Below, piece after piece: positions 4,877 to 5,066 of a stretch of DNA of 5,066 nt. The position numbers were made by a program, and so were the translations under genes. Below the pieces are notes generated by a model. The model was not told the origin of the DNA. It made no database searches and saw only the letters and a program-made list of their open reading frames with translations. Origin of the DNA: an uncultured Sphingomonas sp. GTDB lineage: Bacteria; Pseudomonadota; Alphaproteobacteria; Sphingomonadales; Sphingomonadaceae. Each line of letters opens with the position of its first letter. Within the stretch, counting starts at the first letter, position 1. The stretch spans positions 1 to 5,066 of the forward strand of contig CADCWB010000045.1 in the NCBI GenBank assembly GCA_902806295.1, given 5' to 3'.

Positions 4877-5066
4877 AATCCTGAGGGAAGGGGGTCCACT
4901 CGTCACCCGCGGGTAGCGGAGCGAAGAGTTGGTCGAGGGTTTCATCCATAACTTCGCCGGGAGCGGCTGGCCGCCATCGAGGATCGCCCGTCTTATCGAT
5001 CAGCAACGCGCGCACCCCTTCAACAAAGTCGTGAGTCCGCACCGCATGGGTGGCGAGCGCATATTC
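4875..5066 (-). CDS. 3-hydroxyisobutyryl-CoA hydrolase, C-terminal part (5' end outside window)
   Basis: The last 63 residues of a protein that enters from beyond base 5066, ending in TGA at 4877-4875. The frame reads EYALATHAVRTHDFVEGVRA, then LLIDKTGDPRW, and ends in a short acidic and proline-rich tail. The DFxEGVRAxLIDK...PxW pattern is typical of the C-terminus of 3-hydroxyisobutyryl-CoA hydrolases (EC 3.1.2.4), a crotonase-fold family. These release free 3-hydroxyisobutyrate from its CoA ester in cytoplasmic valine breakdown. Catalytic residues lie outside the window, so the activity is inferred from this tail and from context: the next two genes encode an enoyl-CoA hydratase and 3-hydroxyisobutyrate dehydrogenase. 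Only 8 bases separate it from the hydratase, so the genes are almost certainly co-transcribed. The alternative is a plain enoyl-CoA hydratase/isomerase paralogue. Confidence 0.85.
   Translation of the reverse strand, partial: EYALATHAVRTHDFVEGVRALLIDKTGDPRWRPAAPGEVMDETLDQLFAPLPAGDEWTPFPQD

Noticed and set aside
3799..4884. A 361-codon open frame on the plus strand, opposite the hydratase and mmsB genes
   Set aside because: It is antisense to two clear enzymes and its translation matches no recognisable fold. Long open antisense frames are expected in GC-rich coding DNA.

Overview
The window is a chromosomal stretch of a GC-rich alphaproteobacterium, most likely from Sphingomonadales. That placement rests on protein texture (the Nfu, class II cytochrome c and RimI sequences) and on the Nfu-TsaB-RimI gene order; no database search was possible. 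All eight genes that can be supported lie on the minus strand, so transcription runs from base 5066 towards base 1. There are no tRNA or rRNA genes, CRISPR arrays, insertion sequences or phage genes. The longest stretch without an assigned gene is the 98 bases at the left end.

Three functional blocks follow one another in transcription order. (1) 5066-3165 holds distal valine catabolism: the C-terminal end of a 3-hydroxyisobutyryl-CoA hydrolase, an enoyl-CoA hydratase, and 3-hydroxyisobutyrate dehydrogenase (mmsB). Together these would take methacrylyl-CoA through 3-hydroxyisobutyryl-CoA and free 3-hydroxyisobutyrate to methylmalonate semialdehyde. The genes are 8 and 10 bases apart, and each internal Shine-Dalgarno sequence overlaps the previous stop codon. 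(2) 3129-1881 holds a redox pair: a lipoprotein class II (c'-type) cytochrome c and a membrane diheme b561-type cytochrome that overlaps it by 14 bases and probably starts at GTG. (3) 1849-99 holds housekeeping genes: an Nfu/NifU-type Fe-S carrier, TsaB (tRNA t6A synthesis) and a RimI-like N-acetyltransferase joined to tsaB by an ATGA overlap.

The spaces between blocks are short but structured. A perfect 6-bp inverted repeat occupies the gap after mmsB. The 93-base gap before tsaB holds two abutting inverted repeats and a possible 12-codon leader ORF whose stop overlaps the tsaB start. The left end carries a weak promoter-like pair and a purine-rich GGAGAG at the very edge, suggesting that another minus-strand gene begins just outside.

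Nothing here looks like a wholly new system. The points most worth a second look are the cytochrome c/b561 couple, a Gly-to-Arg change in the acetyl-CoA loop of RimI, and the leader-ORF/hairpin arrangement before tsaB.
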